The notes under the pieces: model-generated
The model's input: only the letters and a program-made list of their open reading frames with translations
Databases searched by the model: none
Told to the model about the DNA's origin: nothing
In this document: positions 3,167 to 5,775 of the stretch, in pieces
Layout: each line of letters begins with the position of its first letter
Position numbering within the stretch: position 1 is the first letter of the stretch
Assembly: GCA_902795625.1 (NCBI GenBank)
Contig: CADBLW010000143.1
Location: forward strand, 1 to 5,775
Length of the DNA stretch: 5,775 nt
Direction of reading: 5' to 3'
Origin: an uncultured Lachnospiraceae bacterium
GTDB taxonomy: Bacteria > Bacillota > Clostridia > Lachnospirales > Lachnospiraceae
Program-made: the position numbers and the translations under genes

Positions 3167-5775
3167 ATGGCACGGACATTACTGTTAGGACTTGGAGGTA
3201 CGGGCAGCCGCATCGTTAACAGCGTGGCGGACGAACTGACAAGGAACAAGATCGGATTTAACAACGGGGAGATCTGCTGCGCGGTGCTCGATACCGACTC
3301 CAACGACAACAAGAGGCTTGTCAACACGAAGGTCGGTGTGCCGGTGATCGCGACCAGCAAGAACCGGACGATCAAGGATTATATCCGCATGTACTCGGCG
3401 AAGGGAATCAAGGACTGGATGCCGGAGTCGCCTTCTCTGCTGATGGAGAGCATGAAGGACGGAGCGTCCCAGATGAGACCGAAGTCGAGACTGGCTCTCA
3501 TGGACTGCATCGCGGATAAGACCATCGACGAACTGCAGAAGTACATCGTGGAGCTGTTCGGCTCGAGCGATGATGACAAGGTTCGTGTCATGATCGTATC
3601 TTCACTCGCGGGCGGAACCGGATCCGGCATGTTCATCCAGGTTGCGCTGTGGCTGCGGAAGTTCTTCACGGGACGCAGATGCTCGATCACCATCCGCGGC
3701 ATCTTTGTCCTTCCGGACGTCTTCATCAAGACGATCAAGGATATCCACGATGATGACACGGAGAAGCAGAGCCTGTACGCAAACGCGTACGGCGCGATCC
3801 GCGAGCTGAACGCGATCACGAAGATCAAGACGAAGGAGGGCTTCAAACTGTCCCGTCCGCTCGTCATCGACGATCTGTTCAACAGCGAGAAGAATCAGCC
3901 GGACGGTCTTCCGGTATACAACTACGCATTTTTCGTCGACGATATCGCAGAGGGCGGCGGAGAGCTCAAGAGCATCACCGACTATGAGCAGGTGATCGCG
4001 AGACTTGTGTATATGCAGCTGTTCGCCCCGATGCATGACGATATGTACTCGGAGGAGGACAACCTGTTCAAGCGCTTCCAGAAGAGCGAGGAGCCGGTGT
4101 TCGGCGCCTGCGGTACTGCGAAGGCAATCTATCCCTTCGATGATGTTCTGGAGTACTGCGTGCTCCGTGCAACGCAGGAATCGATCTCCGTCGGCTGGAG
4201 ACGGATTGACGAGGAGATCCAGGAGAAGCAGCGCCGCGAGGAGGAGAAGGTGAGAAACGGTATGGTTTCCATCCGCCGTATCGATCCCCGCGCCGAGTAT
4301 ATGAGACTCTTCGAGGACAAGGCATCGAAGACCGGCAATGAGATCGGATCGGACCGCCTGTTTGTCAATATTGCCCTCGATGTGAAAAATGAGATCAGAA
4401 GAAAGCAGGAGGACGGCACCTACGAGGCGGAGTACACCGACAAGGTGGAGGACTTCATCGAAGAGCTGAACGAGATGGTCGTCAGAGCGGTGGATTCCGA
4501 CGAGAGAGGAAGCGTCAGCGCACTCCGGCTGCCGAAGACCTGGGTCAACCAGGATTCGGATGACGCGGGTACTCTGCAGAGAACCGTTCAGACGAAGGCC
4601 AAGGCCGTGACCAGATATCTCACGGATTTCAAGAACGCTGTGGATGAGATCGCCGAGGGTGTGGTTGACGCGCTGTGTCCCACCAACATCGGAGACATCA
4701 ATCAGGAAAATATCTCTTCGGTATACGGCTTCTTCACCAAGAAGGATAACGCGGAGAAGACATACTTCGTGCATCCGATCGCGATCCGTTACCTGCTGTA
4801 CAGGCTGAACGACGCATTGGAGGAGATCAAGAACACGACAGATCTGGAATCCTCGTACTCCAGCGCGGAGAAGGGTTACGGAAACGGCAAGAAGAAGATC
4901 AGCTTTGACAATCCCAAAACCCGTGAGGTTGAGAAGGATGCCATCGCGTATCTCAAGAGCAAGGGAAGATTCCAGAGCCAGACGAAATTCCTCGCGGAAT
5001 TCAGAAACCTCTATTATCAGCACAACAGCGGTCAGGTTGAACTGTGCCGCGCGTATGCGATCGACGCTCTGAAGTACTATACCGCGGTCAAGCTGTCCGA
5101 GCGGATCAGCACGCTGACCGAGGTTGTGGAAACCTTCTTCCGGAACCTTGTCAAGGTTTCGAACACCGTTCGCGACAAGCTCTTTGACAACATTCAGAAG
5201 AATGCCGAGACGAGCCAGAAGATCATCTACGTATGCGCCAGCGAGAAGGAGAAGGAAGCCCGCTACAAGACGCTGCAGCTTGATACGGTGAGCAGCAACA
5301 AGTACATCAACGCGATCATCGCGAAGGCTATCTACAGCAGGTTCTGTGTTGAGGAAAATTCCGAGGCGCTGAACAATGCCAAGTATAAGGATGAGAGCAT
5401 CGAGAGAGTGTTCTTCAAGGAAGTGACCAAGGCATATGGCGAAAGGATCAAGAAGAAGAACAACAGCGACATCGATCTGAACATCTACGCAGCAGTGTGC
5501 GCAAGCTCCGATTTTGCGTACGAGGCAGAGAGAAGCCGCAAGGCACAGCTGGATGACGAAGAGGATGACAGCTCCGCACGTCTCACCGAAGAGGGCGGCC
5601 TCGACGAGGAAGTGGTGACGGAACAGACCAAGCGTCACCAGAGACATGTGCAGGCGATGATGGATCTCACGAAGGAGCTGCGCGCGATGAGCGCACCGTT
5701 CCTGATCACGGACGACGAGTGCCCGGAGGATCCCGATGAGCATCTTACGGAATCGGACGACGACGGGGACGAAGG
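3167..5775 (+). CDS. Tubulin/FtsZ-like nucleotide-binding protein (Tubulin_2 type), 3' end outside the window
   Basis: 869 complete codons are visible without a stop, and the gene continues beyond the window. The N-terminal part carries tubulin/FtsZ loops in the right order: GLGGTGS (8-14, T1), LDTDSND (41-47, matching the NTD of FtsZ T2), DGASQMRPKSR (98-108, T3-like) and the superfamily signature AGGTGSG (148-154, T4). Then come a strand IFVLPD (179-184), the helix start NAYGAIRELN (206-215) and a strand YAFFVDD (253-259). GTP binding is expected; hydrolysis is uncertain because I see no NxDxxD T7 loop at the usual distance. A charged, coiled-coil-like helix spans about 345-364. The remaining C-terminal 400-plus residues are alpha-helical and charged in character and unlike FtsZ. 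The tail from 796 is strongly acidic. It is much longer than FtsZ (about 380 residues), as expected for large bacterial tubulin-like proteins paired with vWA proteins. It acts in the cytoplasm, possibly as a filament or scaffold at the membrane with the upstream vWA protein. Confidence 0.85.
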   Translation, partial: MARTLLLGLGGTGSRIVNSVADELTRNKIGFNNGEICCAVLDTDSNDNKRLVNTKVGVPVIATSKNRTIKDYIRMYSAKGIKDWMPESPSLLMESMKDGASQMRPKSRLALMDCIADKTIDELQKYIVELFGSSDDDKVRVMIVSSLAGGTGSGMFIQVALWLRKFFTGRRCSITIRGIFVLPDVFIKTIKDIHDDDTEKQSLYANAYGAIRELNAITKIKTKEGFKLSRPLVIDDLFNSEKNQPDGLPVYNYAFFVDDIAEGGGELKSITDYEQVIARLVYMQLFAPMHDDMYSEEDNLFKRFQKSEEPVFGACGTAKAIYPFDDVLEYCVLRATQESISVGWRRIDEEIQEKQRREEEKVRNGMVSIRRIDPRAEYMRLFEDKASKTGNEIGSDRLFVNIALDVKNEIRRKQEDGTYEAEYTDKVEDFIEELNEMVVRAVDSDERGSVSALRLPKTWVNQDSDDAGTLQRTVQTKAKAVTRYLTDFKNAVDEIAEGVVDALCPTNIGDINQENISSVYGFFTKKDNAEKTYFVHPIAIRYLLYRLNDALEEIKNTTDLESSYSSAEKGYGNGKKKISFDNPKTREVEKDAIAYLKSKGRFQSQTKFLAEFRNLYYQHNSGQVELCRAYAIDALKYYTAVKLSERISTLTEVVETFFRNLVKVSNTVRDKLFDNIQKNAETSQKIIYVCASEKEKEARYKTLQLDTVSSNKYINAIIAKAIYSRFCVEENSEALNNAKYKDESIERVFFKEVTKAYGERIKKKNNSDIDLNIYAAVCASSDFAYEAERSRKAQLDDEEDDSSARLTEEGGLDEEVVTEQTKRHQRHVQAMMDLTKELRAMSAPFLITDDECPEDPDEHLTESDDDGDE

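Noticed and set aside
4547..4564. NQDSDD (residues 461-466 of the tubulin-like protein) as a T7 loop match to NxDxxD
   Set aside because: It lies about 310 residues after the T4 signature, whereas the T7 loop of FtsZ is roughly 100 residues after T4. In an Asp-rich stretch the match is probably chance.
3602..5743. 713-codon open frame on the - strand opposite the tubulin-like gene
   Set aside because: It lies in exact codon register with the real gene and exists only because that gene avoids TTA, CTA and TCA. The translation is a Leu/Val/Asp/Arg-rich mirror with no recognisable domain, and no plausible ribosome binding site is evident.

Overview
The window looks like chromosomal DNA from a Gram-positive bacterium, most likely a gut-type Clostridia (Lachnospiraceae or Oscillospiraceae-like) member. 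The reasons are strong purine-rich ribosome binding sites (GGAGG class) with short spacers, a sigma-A-type promoter with TTGACA and extended -10 elements, U-tailed intrinsic terminators, roughly balanced G+C, and a Firmicutes-style exported protein. The lineage is inferred and no marker gene is present. All genes read on the + strand.

Layout: (1) 1-136 is the last 44 codons of a gene whose first visible residues (NIAVAVIEVE) resemble the C-terminal strand of PP2C-type Ser/Thr phosphatases; this is tentative. (2) 137-521 is a 385-base intergenic region. It holds a GNRA-capped hairpin, a strong intrinsic terminator, an A/T-rich UP-like segment, a near-consensus promoter, a probable second promoter, a perfect 8-bp-arm palindrome and a hairpin abutting the next gene's ribosome binding site. 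(3) 522-3149 encodes an 875-residue type I membrane protein: signal peptide, extracellular von Willebrand factor A (vWA) domain with an intact MIDAS motif, beta-rich domains including a clear 108-residue internal duplication, one membrane helix, and a cytoplasmic domain of about 167 residues that I do not recognise. (4) 3167-5775 encodes at least 869 residues of a large tubulin/FtsZ-superfamily protein of the Tubulin_2 (FtsZ-like) type, running off the window.

The vWA and tubulin-like genes are 17 bases apart with no terminator between them, so they are almost certainly one transcription unit. The arrangement suggests an envelope-spanning system: an extracellular Mg-dependent adhesion or sensing domain, a single membrane helix, and a cytoplasmic domain positioned to meet a nucleotide-binding tubulin-like protein. 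vWA/tubulin-like pairings have been proposed before as a membrane-remodelling system (Makarova and Koonin, about 2010, recalled from memory), so the pair is not new in principle. The ectodomain repeats, the aromatic juxtamembrane insert, the unrecognised cytoplasmic domain, the acidic tail and the structured leader are the parts that deserve attention. If the upstream fragment really is a PP2C phosphatase, phospho-signalling may also be linked, although a terminator separates the two units.
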